From contig SFFL01000008.1 in assembly GCA_004557825.1 (NCBI GenBank), forward strand, positions 1-64,000: a DNA stretch of 64,000 nucleotides. The letters run 5' to 3'. Of this stretch, positions 5,788 to 14,529 are shown in pieces. The notes below the pieces were generated by a model. That model had not been told where the DNA came from and ran no database searches. It saw only the letters and a list, made by a program, of their open reading frames with translations. The translations under genes were made by a program, and so were the position numbers. Each line of letters opens with the position of its first letter. Positions within the stretch are counted from its first letter, which is position 1. Source of the stretch: Bacteroidales bacterium. GTDB lineage: Bacteria; Bacteroidota; Bacteroidia; Bacteroidales; Muribaculaceae.

Positions 5788-8262
5788 TCAGCTTTCGCGG
5801 TAATAGACCCTGCGCACGCGGGGCGATACCGAGGTGAGGCACTCATAGGGGATGGTGTCGAGCACCTCTGCCATAGCCGTGGCCGGATTCAGCGGACCAA
5901 AGATGGTGACTGCGTCGCCGGTACGCACGCCCGGCACATCGGTCACATCAATCATACAGATATCCATACAGATATTTCCCACCGTGGGGCACAGGCGGCC
6001 ATTTACAGCCACCTTCCACCGGCCTCGGCCACAATGACGGTTGAAGCCGTCGGCATATCCTATCGGCACGGTAGCCACCAAGCTCGGACGGCTGATTACG
6101 CCGTGACGGCCATAACCTACAGTGGTACCCGGCTCCCAGCGGTGGATGGCTATGATCACCGACCGAAGCGACGAAATGGGGCGCAGAGCATCCTCAGTGC
6201 CGTTATTGAGCACAGGTATGCCGTACAAACCGATTCCCAAGCGGCACATATCATACTGATATTCCGGGAATCGCAACATTCCGGCGGTGTTCAGCACGTG
6301 GCGGAGCACCTTGAAGGGGAAATGCTCCACAATTTTGGTGGAGCAGCGGTGATAATATTCGAGTTGCCCCAGCGTATACACATCCTGATCGAGGCAGTCG
6401 GCGGTGGCCAGATGCGAGAAAACCGAGCGCGGACGCACTGCGTCGGTGCTGTCGAGCACCTCAAGCAGCGCGGGGATATCCTCCTCGCGGAAACCGAGGC
6501 GGTGCATACCTGTGTCGAGCTTGATGTGCACGGGATAATCCTTCATCCCGGCGCGTTTGGCCTCATATATAATGGCTTCGAGCGATTCGAAGGAGAAAAT
6601 CTCCGGTTCGAGCTGATTGTCGAACAGCTGCTTATAGTTGAGCACCATCGGGTTGAGCACCATTATAGGCATCGTCACACCCGCACGGCGCAGTTCGGCG
6701 CCCTCATCGCCCACAGCCACAGCCAGATAGGCAGCGCCGTGAGTCTGCAGAGTCTTGGCAAGTTCGAGCGACCCGGCGCCATATCCCGAGGCTTTCACCA
6801 TACATACTATGCCGGTGGTGGGTTTCAGCTTCGAGCGGAAGAAATTGAAATTATCGACCATCGCATCGAGGTTCACCTCAAGCACGGTCTCGTGGGTCTT
6901 GGCTTCGAGAAGATTCACAAGCAGAGTGAATTCAAACACCGGCGATCCTTTCAGCAATATCAGTTCGGAATTGAAATCGGTAGGCGTAAGATGCTCAAGA
7001 GCTTCGGCTGTGCTTGCAAAACAGCATCCGTCGATTCCCAACAGAGCGAATCGCGCCGAAATATCGGCACCGATACCTATTACCCTGCTCACACCGCGCT
7101 GACGCAGCATCTCACCGGCGCGGCGATAGGTATCGTCGCAGTCGGCATCGCCGCCGTCGGAAGCGATATCGGAGAGAATCACGGTAAGCGTTCGGTTGGC
7201 CGTGGCCCGTCGGCCCACAAAATCCAACGCGAGCGACAGCGAGGAGAGGTCGCAGAGATAATCGTCGTGCACAATCAGGCAATTGTTCACGCCATCGGTC
7301 ACCTGCATACGTGTACCGGTTGGGGCTGTGCCGGCCATCCGGCTGTCAATATCTGCCGGAGCATAGCCCAGCGCAAGCAGCGTGGCCACCACAGTGCAGG
7401 CATTGTCGATTTGCCAGGAGGGGCAGGAAGGCAATGTGAACTCACCACTCCGCCCATCGGCAGCGTTATAGCTGATTCGGATATTGCTCCCCGATTCGGA
7501 GATTTTCACATCAAGCCAGGCACCCGGCTTCCCTTCCTTCGTCCAGCCACGAAGCTCAATCCGTGGAGATTGAGTTTTCAGGGCCTCCACACCGGCGCAG
7601 ACAGCCGCATCATCGGCCGGATAAACCAGAGAGGAAATGCCGGTAGCGAGCCGAAGTTTCTCCGCAATTTTCTCCTCACGCGAAGCAAAACCATCGTCGT
7701 GATCGGAGCCGACCGAAGTGAGCACCGCTATGTCGGGGTTGATAATATTGGCAAGGCGCTCCATCTCACCCTTGCGCGAGATACCCGCCTCGAAAACGCC
7801 CAGCGCGTGTTCTCCGGAGAGTTGCCACACCGACAGCGCCACACCTATCTGCGAATTATAGCTGCGCGGCGAACGGCATACGCTCATATCCTGTCCGGCT
7901 ACACCGGCAAGCCACTCCTTCACGAGCGTCTTGCCCCGGCTGCCGGTGATACCCACCACGCGGGCCGAGGAAGCACGGCGCTTCTGCGCTGCAAGGCGCT
8001 GCAATTCATCCAGCGGAGAATCAACAACAATGAATGTGGCATCGGCCATATCGTCGGCGGGAATGTAGCCGGTCTCGACCACAAACTTCCTTACGCCGCG
8101 GCGATACAGGTCGGGGATATATCGATGACCGTCGCCGGTGGCCGTGCGAAGGGCAAAGAACACCGTCTGCGGCGCATTCGTCAGCGAACGTGAATCGGTA
8201 AGCGGAATCAATTCCATCAGCGCCTCAGCGTCCTTTCCGGCAGATATATTATCAGTGAGCAT
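5788..8262 (-). CDS. Bifunctional MurF ligase-alanine racemase fusion
   Basis: This is a two-enzyme protein of peptidoglycan synthesis, in the form common in Bacteroidetes. Residues 1 to about 440 form a MurF ligase, which adds D-Ala-D-Ala to the UDP-MurNAc-tripeptide; its ATP loop is GITGSRGKTLVKEW with Lys111. Residues from about 455 to 824 form a PLP alanine racemase, with the Schiff-base lysine in CMVKASGYGAGS (Lys490) and the C-terminal TTVGYGRHG segment carrying the second catalytic tyrosine. Joining the two enzymes couples D-Ala supply to its use. Some MurF residues in this fusion family are divergent, so MurF activity is inferred rather than proven. A full consensus promoter lies at 8282-8313. 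Confidence 0.93.
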   Translation of the reverse strand: MLTDNISAGKDAEALMELIPLTDSRSLTNAPQTVFFALRTATGDGHRYIPDLYRRGVRKFVVETGYIPADDMADATFIVVDSPLDELQRLAAQKRRASSARVVGITGSRGKTLVKEWLAGVAGQDMSVCRSPRSYNSQIGVALSVWQLSGEHALGVFEAGISRKGEMERLANIINPDIAVLTSVGSDHDDGFASREEKIAEKLRLATGISSLVYPADDAAVCAGVEALKTQSPRIELRGWTKEGKPGAWLDVKISESGSNIRISYNAADGRSGEFTLPSCPSWQIDNACTVVATLLALGYAPADIDSRMAGTAPTGTRMQVTDGVNNCLIVHDDYLCDLSSLSLALDFVGRRATANRTLTVILSDIASDGGDADCDDTYRRAGEMLRQRGVSRVIGIGADISARFALLGIDGCCFASTAEALEHLTPTDFNSELILLKGSPVFEFTLLVNLLEAKTHETVLEVNLDAMVDNFNFFRSKLKPTTGIVCMVKASGYGAGSLELAKTLQTHGAAYLAVAVGDEGAELRRAGVTMPIMVLNPMVLNYKQLFDNQLEPEIFSFESLEAIIYEAKRAGMKDYPVHIKLDTGMHRLGFREEDIPALLEVLDSTDAVRPRSVFSHLATADCLDQDVYTLGQLEYYHRCSTKIVEHFPFKVLRHVLNTAGMLRFPEYQYDMCRLGIGLYGIPVLNNGTEDALRPISSLRSVIIAIHRWEPGTTVGYGRHGVISRPSLVATVPIGYADGFNRHCGRGRWKVAVNGRLCPTVGNICMDICMIDVTDVPGVRTGDAVTIFGPLNPATAMAEVLDTIPYECLTSVSPRVRRVYYRES

Positions 8263-8281
8263 TATTTCCTAAACTTTTCCG

Positions 8282-8313
8282 CAAAATTACAACAATCCCC
8301 TTTCCCCACCAAA
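8282..8313 (-). promoter_or_regulatory. Promoter of murF-alr
   Basis: On the minus strand, TTTG (8310-8313), a 20-bp spacer and TAATTTTG (8282-8289) match the Bacteroidetes primary promoter consensus exactly. The ATG at 8262 lies 19 bp downstream of the -7 box. Confidence 0.8.
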
Positions 8314-8369
8314 TTCTTTTTCACCATAAGAGCGGGTTCGACAATATGCGGCGTAGTCTGCGGCCACTT

Positions 8370-9287
8370 TCAGCGAGGGCGATGCAGGGAGCGGCGAAAA
8401 TCTTTCAAATGCGCCGCAGCCTCGGCAATCGTGGCCGGGCTATAAAACGAGGATGTGAAGATGGAATAGATATAATCCACCGCCACCTCCGACGGATGCA
8501 CCATATCCGCTGCATAGAAGCGATAGTCACGCAAATCATCCATCATTATCTCATAGGCTGGGAAATAGGTCACTTCCGGCGCAGCTTTGGCGGCATTCCC
8601 CGTGGTCACATCGGTTTTAGCCGCAGTTGCATCGGTGGGTGTGCAGAGCGCCGAAGCAGCCAAGAGGAGTGTGGATTTGGATAAGCGGTCGGTGTGCAGC
8701 CCGTAGGAGATGTGCCGTATCGGGCTGACAGTAAGAATTATGTTCCGCAAATTCGGAGCCACGCGCTGCAGCAGCGAAATGGTCTCGCTGATTGCTTCCC
8801 GGCTGACATCCACCGTGAGGTCCTCCACGTGGAATAGACGTGCCGGTTGCTTGTGGCAATTGGCCACTACGGCGCCGGTGTCGATGCGCCGGAAACAGCG
8901 GGCCGACCCAAACGTAAGAATCACCGTGGTGAGTTTCGGCAACTGGCTGCGCAGACGCTCCAGCGTGGAATTGACCATCGCGACAGATTCTCCGACAGTG
9001 CGTTTGGCAAAGAGGGAATGGAAATCATAGCAGCGCCACAGCCCTTCATACTCGAAGAAATCTCCTTCATCGTACACCTTCCCCTCAACCACCGCAGCCA
9101 CACTGCGCAGGATGCTCAGAGGATTGTAAAGGGTGCCGAGCGGATTCACCTCCACCCGGAAGCCTTCGGCAAGCATACGGTCGCCGATGTTGTCGGCGAA
9201 GCACGAACCGATTGTCCACACCACCGAGTCGTGGCTGATGGCGCCGGTCAGCCCGGCCAATGGCGTTATTTCTGTACGAAATTTCAC
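8370..9287 (-). CDS. GSCFA domain protein
   Basis: This 305-residue protein belongs to the GSCFA family, named for the motif seen here in VVWTIGSCFADNIGDRM near residue 27. Other family blocks are NPLGTLYNPLSI and the terminal HPSEVAVDYIY. The fold is related to SGNH/GDSL esterases, with the GSCF serine as the probable nucleophile, and the HPSE histidine could complete the site. The natural substrate is unknown to me. The only possible start is a GTG at 9287, preceded by AGGAAA and, a few codons upstream, an in-frame TAG. It lies between murF-alr and the OmpA-like gene on the same strand. Confidence 0.85.
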   Translation of the reverse strand: MKFRTEITPLAGLTGAISHDSVVWTIGSCFADNIGDRMLAEGFRVEVNPLGTLYNPLSILRSVAAVVEGKVYDEGDFFEYEGLWRCYDFHSLFAKRTVGESVAMVNSTLERLRSQLPKLTTVILTFGSARCFRRIDTGAVVANCHKQPARLFHVEDLTVDVSREAISETISLLQRVAPNLRNIILTVSPIRHISYGLHTDRLSKSTLLLAASALCTPTDATAAKTDVTTGNAAKAAPEVTYFPAYEIMMDDLRDYRFYAADMVHPSEVAVDYIYSIFTSSFYSPATIAEAAAHLKDFRRSLHRPR

Positions 9288-9291
9288 TTTC

Positions 9292-9344
9292 CTGAAAATT
9301 TGCTAATTATCACGAACAGCCGCTGAAATTACTAAGTATCACGA
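9292..9344. repeat. Imperfect 22-24 bp direct repeat upstream of the GSCFA gene
   Basis: CTGAAAATTTGCTAATTATC followed by ACGA (9292-9315) and CTGAAATTACTAAGTATCAC followed by GA (9323-9344) are related direct copies 31 bp apart, immediately upstream of the GTG start at 9287. Confidence 0.55.
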
Positions 9345-9361
9345 CGGACTCCCCAGAGGAA

Positions 9362-11344
9362 TCAATACATCTCGTAGTCGATGGACAGCACCTGGAATTC
9401 CGTGCGGCGATTAATCTGGTCGGCAGCCTCGGCATCCTCCTCCGAGAGGTTCTCGATATATTCGGGAGTGAGCACGTCGCCCTCCTTAAACTGCGGATAG
9501 AGGCGAGCGAGCTTCTTGGTGATGGTCTTGGGGCGGCTCTTGCCGTAGCCTTGCCACTGCAGGCGGTCGGCCTTGATGCCTACCGAAATCAGGTAATCGA
9601 TAACCGATTTGGCACGTCGCTGCGACAGCCCGATATTGTATTCATCGCTGCCCACGCGGTCGGTGTGCGACGCCATCTCGATAGTGATATTGGGGTTGTC
9701 GCGCATAATCTGCGCCATTTCGTCAAGGGCGGCTTTCGACTCGTCGCGGAGCACCGCCTTGTCGAAGTCGTAGAAGATATTGTCGATCACCACCGGCTTA
9801 TTGATAGAGGCCAGGATGAAATCCACATTATATTCGGCATCCTCCTCGGCGATATCGGTGGTAAATTCCTGCTTAGCATTGAGATAGCCCTTCGCTCCGG
9901 CCAGCATCACATAGTCCACGCCGCGCTGCAGCGGGAAGCGGAACGACCCGTCGGGGTTGGCCACCGCCTTCTGGTTTGAGCCATCCTTGCCGATAATGCG
10001 TATTACGGCATTGGGCACCGGTTCCTCGTCGCGGTCGAGCACCCAGCCCGAAATCCATATCTCCAGGTCGGGAAGCACGAAGGAATAAATATGGTCGTAG
10101 CCACGGCCGTCGCCGCGGTTCGATGTGAGGAATCCCGATTCCCCCTGACCGAAAGTAATGCCGAAATCATCGGCGGCAGAGTTGACCGGGCTGCCCATAT
10201 TCTCCACCTTCCAGCCGCCCGAGGGGGTGAGGGTGGCCTTGAATATATCGAGACCGCCAAAGCCGGGATGACCGTCGGATGCGAAATACAGGATGGAATC
10301 GGTACGCGAGTAAGGAAACATCTCATCGCCGGGCGTATTGATGAATTCACCCATATTTTCCAGCGAACCCTGCTTGTCGAGCAGATTGATGCGCCAGATG
10401 TCGCGGCCACCCTGACCGCCCGGCATATCCGATGTGAAGTAGAGCCACTTACCGTCGGCCGAAACCGACGGATGCCCTACGGCAGATACAGTGTCGTTGA
10501 GAATCTCATATTTCACCGGTGCCGACCACTTGGCATCGGAGCGCTGCGAAGTGAAGATTTCCACCGATGTGGAAGCGTTGGGTTCGCGACGCGCACGGGT
10601 CAGATACATCGTCTGGCCGTCGGGAGTGAATGAGCACACACCCTCGTCCATCTCGGTATTCAGTTCCCCTTCCAGCGCCTCAGGGCGCTGCCACTCCCCT
10701 TTTTCATTCTTTTTCGACATCCAGATGTCGCCCTTTTTCATACCGGTGATTTCGCTTTTCTTGTCGCCGGTCACCTTCTCATTGGTGGTGGTAAAATAGA
10801 GCACATCAGCCGCCGATGGGTCGATGAACATCGGAGCGTAGTCGGCACGGCGCGAATTGAGCAGTTTCGACTGTCTTACGATATAGCGCGTGGGGGTAGC
10901 TTTGCGCTCCATCGCCCACTTGCAGCCCGAAAGTCCTATCTGCGCGGTATCCGATTTCGGGTCGAGTTTCAGATAATCCTCGTAAGCCTTAACGGCCGCG
11001 GCATATTTTCCCTCTGCCTGCAGCGACTTTGCCATTTTCAGGATAGCCGTAGAGTCGGGATAATTATAACGTATGGCATTGGCGAACGCCGACGAAGCGC
11101 GGGCGCTCATACCGAGTTTTTCGTAGCAAAGCCCCATCTTGTAGGCCACTACGCCACGCTGCGGACGCTCCTCGCGCTTTGTGAGTTTATTGTAGACCTT
11201 TCGGTAGGTTTTCTGCGCCTCGAAATATTCGCCGCGGTCATACTGCTCGTTGGCCACGGAGAGCTTCGCACCGCCGCACGATGCCAGCAGACCCAGCATT
11301 ACGGCGCATGCCACTGAAGCTATAATGGTGTGAATTAGTTTCAT
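9362..11344 (-). CDS. OmpA-family lipoprotein with TPR, PD40 propeller and CarboxypepD-like domains
   Basis: This 660-residue outer-membrane lipoprotein has a lipobox GLLASCGG (Cys23). In order it has TPR helices (residues 25-130: RGEYFEAQKTYRK, KYAAAVKAYEDYLKLDP), a PD40/WD40-like beta-propeller (about 150-420: SVSADGKWLYFTSDMPGGQGG, ILYFASDGHPGFGGLDIF), a CarboxypepD-regulatory-like domain (about 430-515: GWVLDRDEEPVPNAVIRI), and an OmpA peptidoglycan-binding domain (about 535-655: FDKAVLRDESKAALDE, SHTDRVGSDEYNIGLSQRRA). This order matches PorE of the type IX secretion system, but the phylum has many paralogues of this architecture, so assignment to PorE is only an inference. It probably anchors an outer-membrane complex to peptidoglycan. 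Confidence 0.85.
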   Translation of the reverse strand: MKLIHTIIASVACAVMLGLLASCGGAKLSVANEQYDRGEYFEAQKTYRKVYNKLTKREERPQRGVVAYKMGLCYEKLGMSARASSAFANAIRYNYPDSTAILKMAKSLQAEGKYAAAVKAYEDYLKLDPKSDTAQIGLSGCKWAMERKATPTRYIVRQSKLLNSRRADYAPMFIDPSAADVLYFTTTNEKVTGDKKSEITGMKKGDIWMSKKNEKGEWQRPEALEGELNTEMDEGVCSFTPDGQTMYLTRARREPNASTSVEIFTSQRSDAKWSAPVKYEILNDTVSAVGHPSVSADGKWLYFTSDMPGGQGGRDIWRINLLDKQGSLENMGEFINTPGDEMFPYSRTDSILYFASDGHPGFGGLDIFKATLTPSGGWKVENMGSPVNSAADDFGITFGQGESGFLTSNRGDGRGYDHIYSFVLPDLEIWISGWVLDRDEEPVPNAVIRIIGKDGSNQKAVANPDGSFRFPLQRGVDYVMLAGAKGYLNAKQEFTTDIAEEDAEYNVDFILASINKPVVIDNIFYDFDKAVLRDESKAALDEMAQIMRDNPNITIEMASHTDRVGSDEYNIGLSQRRAKSVIDYLISVGIKADRLQWQGYGKSRPKTITKKLARLYPQFKEGDVLTPEYIENLSEEDAEAADQINRRTEFQVLSIDYEMY

Positions 11345-11379
11345 AACTAAATAACGCGCAGGCGCGGAGAATCGTATCT

Positions 11380-11427
11380 AAATCGGGAATTTTTCCTGCA
11401 ATCAAATCGGGAATCTTTCCCGCAACT
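11380..11427. repeat. 24-bp tandem duplication spanning a stop codon
   Basis: Two adjacent 24-bp units (11380-11403 and 11404-11427) match at 20 of 24 positions and share AAATCGGGAAT. They contain the 3' end of the HsdR_N-like gene: after its stop, the same frame continues LQEKFPI and a second stop, echoing the real terminus LRERFPI. Confidence 0.8.
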
Positions 11428-11995
11428 CATCATAGGAGGGCAGCTCGCTGATAAACCGATAGGGCGGGCACGCCGCTTCGACAGCACTTTCAGGAGCCTC
11501 GGCAACACCATTAGAGACTTTGGCAGCGCCATTGGAGGTGTTTCCGGCGGCTCTTCCGGCGGTGCTGACGCAGCAGAAATGCCGCAGGCCGTTGGATACT
11601 ACAAGCACCCGGGCACCCATCACGAGGTTGTAGCGGGCAATCTGATCGAATACCCGCTGGGTAATCTCTACTTCAGGGGCCTTATACTCCACAATCATAT
11701 AAGGCACCGGCGGACGGCCGCCGAAGAGCACCGTGTCGCAGCGGCGCCGCTGCCCGTTGAAGGTGAGGGCCACCTCATTGGCCATCAGCGGAGCCGGATA
11801 GCCCAGCGCATCAATCAGATAAGCGGTAAAGTTCTGGCGCACCCACTCCTCGGGCGTCAGCGCCACGAATTTGTCGCGCAGACGGTCGTAGATGCGGCGG
11901 ATACCGTCGCTGCATAGCTTCACCCGCAGATGGGCGGGCGGGAGCGAAAGCCGGGGCAGTGTGTCAATCAGTTGTTGACGGGGCTGCTCCTTCAT
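11402..11995 (-). CDS. HsdR_N-like (PD-(D/E)XK fold) stand-alone protein
   Basis: This 197-residue protein resembles the N-terminal domain of type I restriction subunits (HSDR_N_2), a form often found alone in Bacteroidetes. Visible features are VRQNFTAYLIDALGYP, the acidic RRRCDTVLFGG and the E-x-K element PYMIVEYKAPEV, which together form a PD-(D/E)XK nuclease-like core. Residues 142-177 (AGRAAGNTSNGAAKVSNGVA and following) are an Ala/Gly/Asn/Ser-rich low-complexity insertion before the C-terminal FISELPSYDELRERF. No HsdM or HsdS genes are nearby, so it is not a restriction system. Its ATG overlaps the stop of the acyl-CoA ligase (TGATG), suggesting cotranscription. Activity is unknown. Confidence 0.72.
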   Translation of the reverse strand: MKEQPRQQLIDTLPRLSLPPAHLRVKLCSDGIRRIYDRLRDKFVALTPEEWVRQNFTAYLIDALGYPAPLMANEVALTFNGQRRRCDTVLFGGRPPVPYMIVEYKAPEVEITQRVFDQIARYNLVMGARVLVVSNGLRHFCCVSTAGRAAGNTSNGAAKVSNGVAEAPESAVEAACPPYRFISELPSYDELRERFPI

Positions 11996-13671
11996 CAGTT
12001 GTATAGATAGCGCTTGATCGACTTCTTCGGGGTCTTCTCAAACTCGTGCGGGATGAGCTGGATGCGGTCGATGCGCTCGTAGGGAGCCACCAGATTGTTA
12101 AGATCCACGCGGTTCTCCTCCATCAGCGGCATAAGTGCGTTGATGTCGGTGATACCATCGGCATCCATACGCTCGTAGTCGGGATAGACGATGGCGGTAA
12201 GCCCCTTGCCGCGCTCCACCACAAGGCTCTCGTTGACATAAGGCATATTGTTGAGCTTGGCCTCGATTTCCTCGGGATAGATATTCTGCCCGGAAGCGGA
12301 AAGAATCATCGTCTTGTAGCGGCCGCGGATAAAGATAGTGCCGTCGGTCACGGTGCCCATATCGCCCGTGTGCAGCCAGCCCTCGGTGTCGATTGTGGCG
12401 GCAGTCACGTCGGGGTTCTTGTAATATCCGGCCATCACGTCCTGACCGCGCACACAGATTTCGCCGGGGATATTCTGCTGGTCGTCGCTGTTGATTTTCA
12501 CCTCCATATTCGGCAGAATGTGGCCGCAGGAAGTGGGCACGAACTCGCGCCAGGGGGTATAGCTGATAAGCGGTGCGCACTCGGTCATGCCGTAGCCCAC
12601 CGTGAAGGGGAATTTGATTTTATGCAGGAAGGCTTCCACCTCGGCATTGAGGGGAGCGCCGCCGATAATAATCTCCTCGAAGCAGCCGCCGAAGGCCTCC
12701 ACAAGTTTGTTGCGGATTTTGGCATAGATGGCTCCGTCGATAAATGGCACGGCCAGCGCCCAGCGGATGGCGCGGCGGGTAATCATCGGCACAATCTGCT
12801 TGCGGTAAATCTTTTCGAGAATCAGCGGCACGCAAATCACCAGGTTGGGGCGCACCTGCGCCAGCGCCTTGAGCAGCAGATTGGGTGTGGGAGATTTGGT
12901 GAAGATAGTCACGTAGGAGCCGGTGGCCAGCGGCACGAGCATATCAAACGCACAGCCGTAGGCGTGGGCCAGCGGCAAGAACGACAGCGCGCGCGATCCT
13001 TCGTAGTGCAGACGCGTCTCGATGCCCAGACATACGTTGCCGGCAAGGTTGTCGTAGGTGAGCATCACGCCCTTCGAGAATCCGGTGGTGCCCGATGTAT
13101 AGTTGAGCACGGCCACATCATCTTTCTCAACCTTCGGATATTCCACATCCTGCTGGCGGAAGCCGTTGCGGTATCTGGCGCGGAATTTGCGGGTGAGATT
13201 CCGCACGATTTTCTCGGCCGACGGACCGCCCTCAGCCACGCGCTCGGCCAGCACCTGCCTTGTTTCCAGCGACAATACGCATCGCAGCGATGGCATCTGC
13301 TCGAAATCGAATGTCTCCCAGGTGTTGCCGCTCACCACCAGAATGGTAGCATCGGAGTGATTGATAATGTGCTGGCTGTCGTGGGCATTGAATTCATAGA
13401 GAATAGGCACGATGGTGGCGCCATAGGTCACGGTGGCCATAAAGAATGTAACCCAGGTCACGGAATTCTTTCCCAGGAGCGCTACCTTATCACCTTTCTT
13501 CACCCCCATCTGCTTGTAGAACAGATGGATGCGGGCTATACGGCGCGCAAACTCGCCGTAGGTGAGCACTTCGGTGGAGCCAAACTCGGCAAGCGCCGGC
13601 AGCGACCAATATTCGCGGAAGGAATTCTGATAAATCTCCAGGACATTGTCCTGATAATATTTCGGTTGCAT
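11995..13671 (-). CDS. Long-chain acyl-CoA synthetase (AMP-binding)
   Basis: This 558-residue ANL-superfamily ligase activates a fatty acid through an acyl-adenylate and transfers it to CoA. It has the ATP-binding motif VLNYTSGTTGFSKGVML near residue 190, the adenine-binding VGYGMTECAPLISY, and LHTGDMGTVTDGTIFIRGRYKTMI with the A8 hinge, ending TPKKSIKRYLYN, which carries the catalytic lysine region. Short hydrophobic segments suggest membrane association. Long-chain specificity is inferred from overall similarity to FadD-like proteins. The next gene downstream overlaps its stop codon. Confidence 0.88.
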   Translation of the reverse strand: MQPKYYQDNVLEIYQNSFREYWSLPALAEFGSTEVLTYGEFARRIARIHLFYKQMGVKKGDKVALLGKNSVTWVTFFMATVTYGATIVPILYEFNAHDSQHIINHSDATILVVSGNTWETFDFEQMPSLRCVLSLETRQVLAERVAEGGPSAEKIVRNLTRKFRARYRNGFRQQDVEYPKVEKDDVAVLNYTSGTTGFSKGVMLTYDNLAGNVCLGIETRLHYEGSRALSFLPLAHAYGCAFDMLVPLATGSYVTIFTKSPTPNLLLKALAQVRPNLVICVPLILEKIYRKQIVPMITRRAIRWALAVPFIDGAIYAKIRNKLVEAFGGCFEEIIIGGAPLNAEVEAFLHKIKFPFTVGYGMTECAPLISYTPWREFVPTSCGHILPNMEVKINSDDQQNIPGEICVRGQDVMAGYYKNPDVTAATIDTEGWLHTGDMGTVTDGTIFIRGRYKTMILSASGQNIYPEEIEAKLNNMPYVNESLVVERGKGLTAIVYPDYERMDADGITDINALMPLMEENRVDLNNLVAPYERIDRIQLIPHEFEKTPKKSIKRYLYN

Positions 13672-13746
13672 AATTTTCTCTATGATTGAGTTAATGTTGT
13701 GAGGTATTATGTGTTAAGGTCAATTATAAAACAACTGTGAACGGCA

Positions 13747-14529
13747 TCAGACAGGCACCGGCAGCGACGACAGCCGCTTCTCAAGTTCGGTGGAACTGAG
13801 CCGCAGACTCAGTTTTCCGCGATAGGCCGCGGAGATGTTGCCCGTCTCCTCCGACACCACGATTGCGAAGGCATCGGTGGCCTGCGAGATACCCAGCGCC
13901 GACCGGTGCCGCAGACCCAGCGAGCGGGGCACATTCGTGTCGTGGCTCACCGGCAGGATACACCCGGCCGCCTTCAGACGGTTGGAGGATATGATGAGAG
14001 CCCCGTCATGGAGCGGCGAGTTCTTGAAGAAGATATTCTCGATAAGCCGGGAATTGATTTCGGAGTTGATAAAATCGCCGGTCTTTTCATACGACTCCAG
14101 CGGCACCTCCTGCTGAATCACAATCAGGGCGCCGGTCTTGCTCTTAGCCATTGCCATACAGGCATATACGATGGGCATCACACGGGTGTGCAGGTCGGCG
14201 GTATTGTCCTCATCCTTGCGGTGGTGGAAAATGGATGTGAGGAATTTCCATCGTTTTTTCGAGCCAAGTTCCACCAGGAAGCGCTTGATCTGGTCCTGGA
14301 ACAGGATAACAAGAATAAGCAGGCCGATGCTCATAAACTTGTCGAGAATCGAGCCTATCAGTCTCATTTCCAGGATTTCCGAAGCCACGACCCAGAGCAC
14401 GATAAATGCCAGCACACCGTAGAAGATGTTGGTGGTGCCCGATTCGCGCATTATCCGGTAGAGATAGTAGAGCATCAGCGCCACTAGCACTATATCCAGT
14501 ATATCTTTTATGCCGAAACTTTCAATCAT
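13747..14529 (-). CDS. cdaA: Diadenylate cyclase CdaA
   Basis: CdaA makes cyclic di-AMP from two ATP. Three hydrophobic helices at the N-terminus (DIVLVALMLYYLYRI, IFYGVLAFIVLWVVA, FMSIGLLILVILFQ) anchor a DisA_N catalytic domain. The catalytic motifs are present: HDGALIISSNRL (DGA) and LGLRHRSALGISQATDAF (RHR), followed by VVSEETGNISAAYRG. Length (260) is normal. The start overlaps the folP stop by 4 bp, a folP-cdaA pairing common in Bacteroidetes. There is no CdaR gene nearby. Confidence 0.95.
   Translation of the reverse strand: MIESFGIKDILDIVLVALMLYYLYRIMRESGTTNIFYGVLAFIVLWVVASEILEMRLIGSILDKFMSIGLLILVILFQDQIKRFLVELGSKKRWKFLTSIFHHRKDEDNTADLHTRVMPIVYACMAMAKSKTGALIVIQQEVPLESYEKTGDFINSEINSRLIENIFFKNSPLHDGALIISSNRLKAAGCILPVSHDTNVPRSLGLRHRSALGISQATDAFAIVVSEETGNISAAYRGKLSLRLSSTELEKRLSSLPVPV

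Noticed and set aside
6034..8193. A 719-codon open frame on the plus strand opposite murF-alr
   Set aside because: It is antisense to a gene with all motifs of two known enzymes. Its composition (many His, Arg, Gly, no recognised motif) is that of a shadow frame in GC-rich coding DNA.
11402..11995. HsdR_N-like gene as part of a restriction or defence system
   Set aside because: No modification, specificity or helicase genes are nearby, and stand-alone copies are common in this phylum.
12046..13689. A 547-codon open frame opposite the acyl-CoA ligase
   Set aside because: Shadow of a clear AMP-binding enzyme; the predicted protein is His/Gly-rich with no domain.
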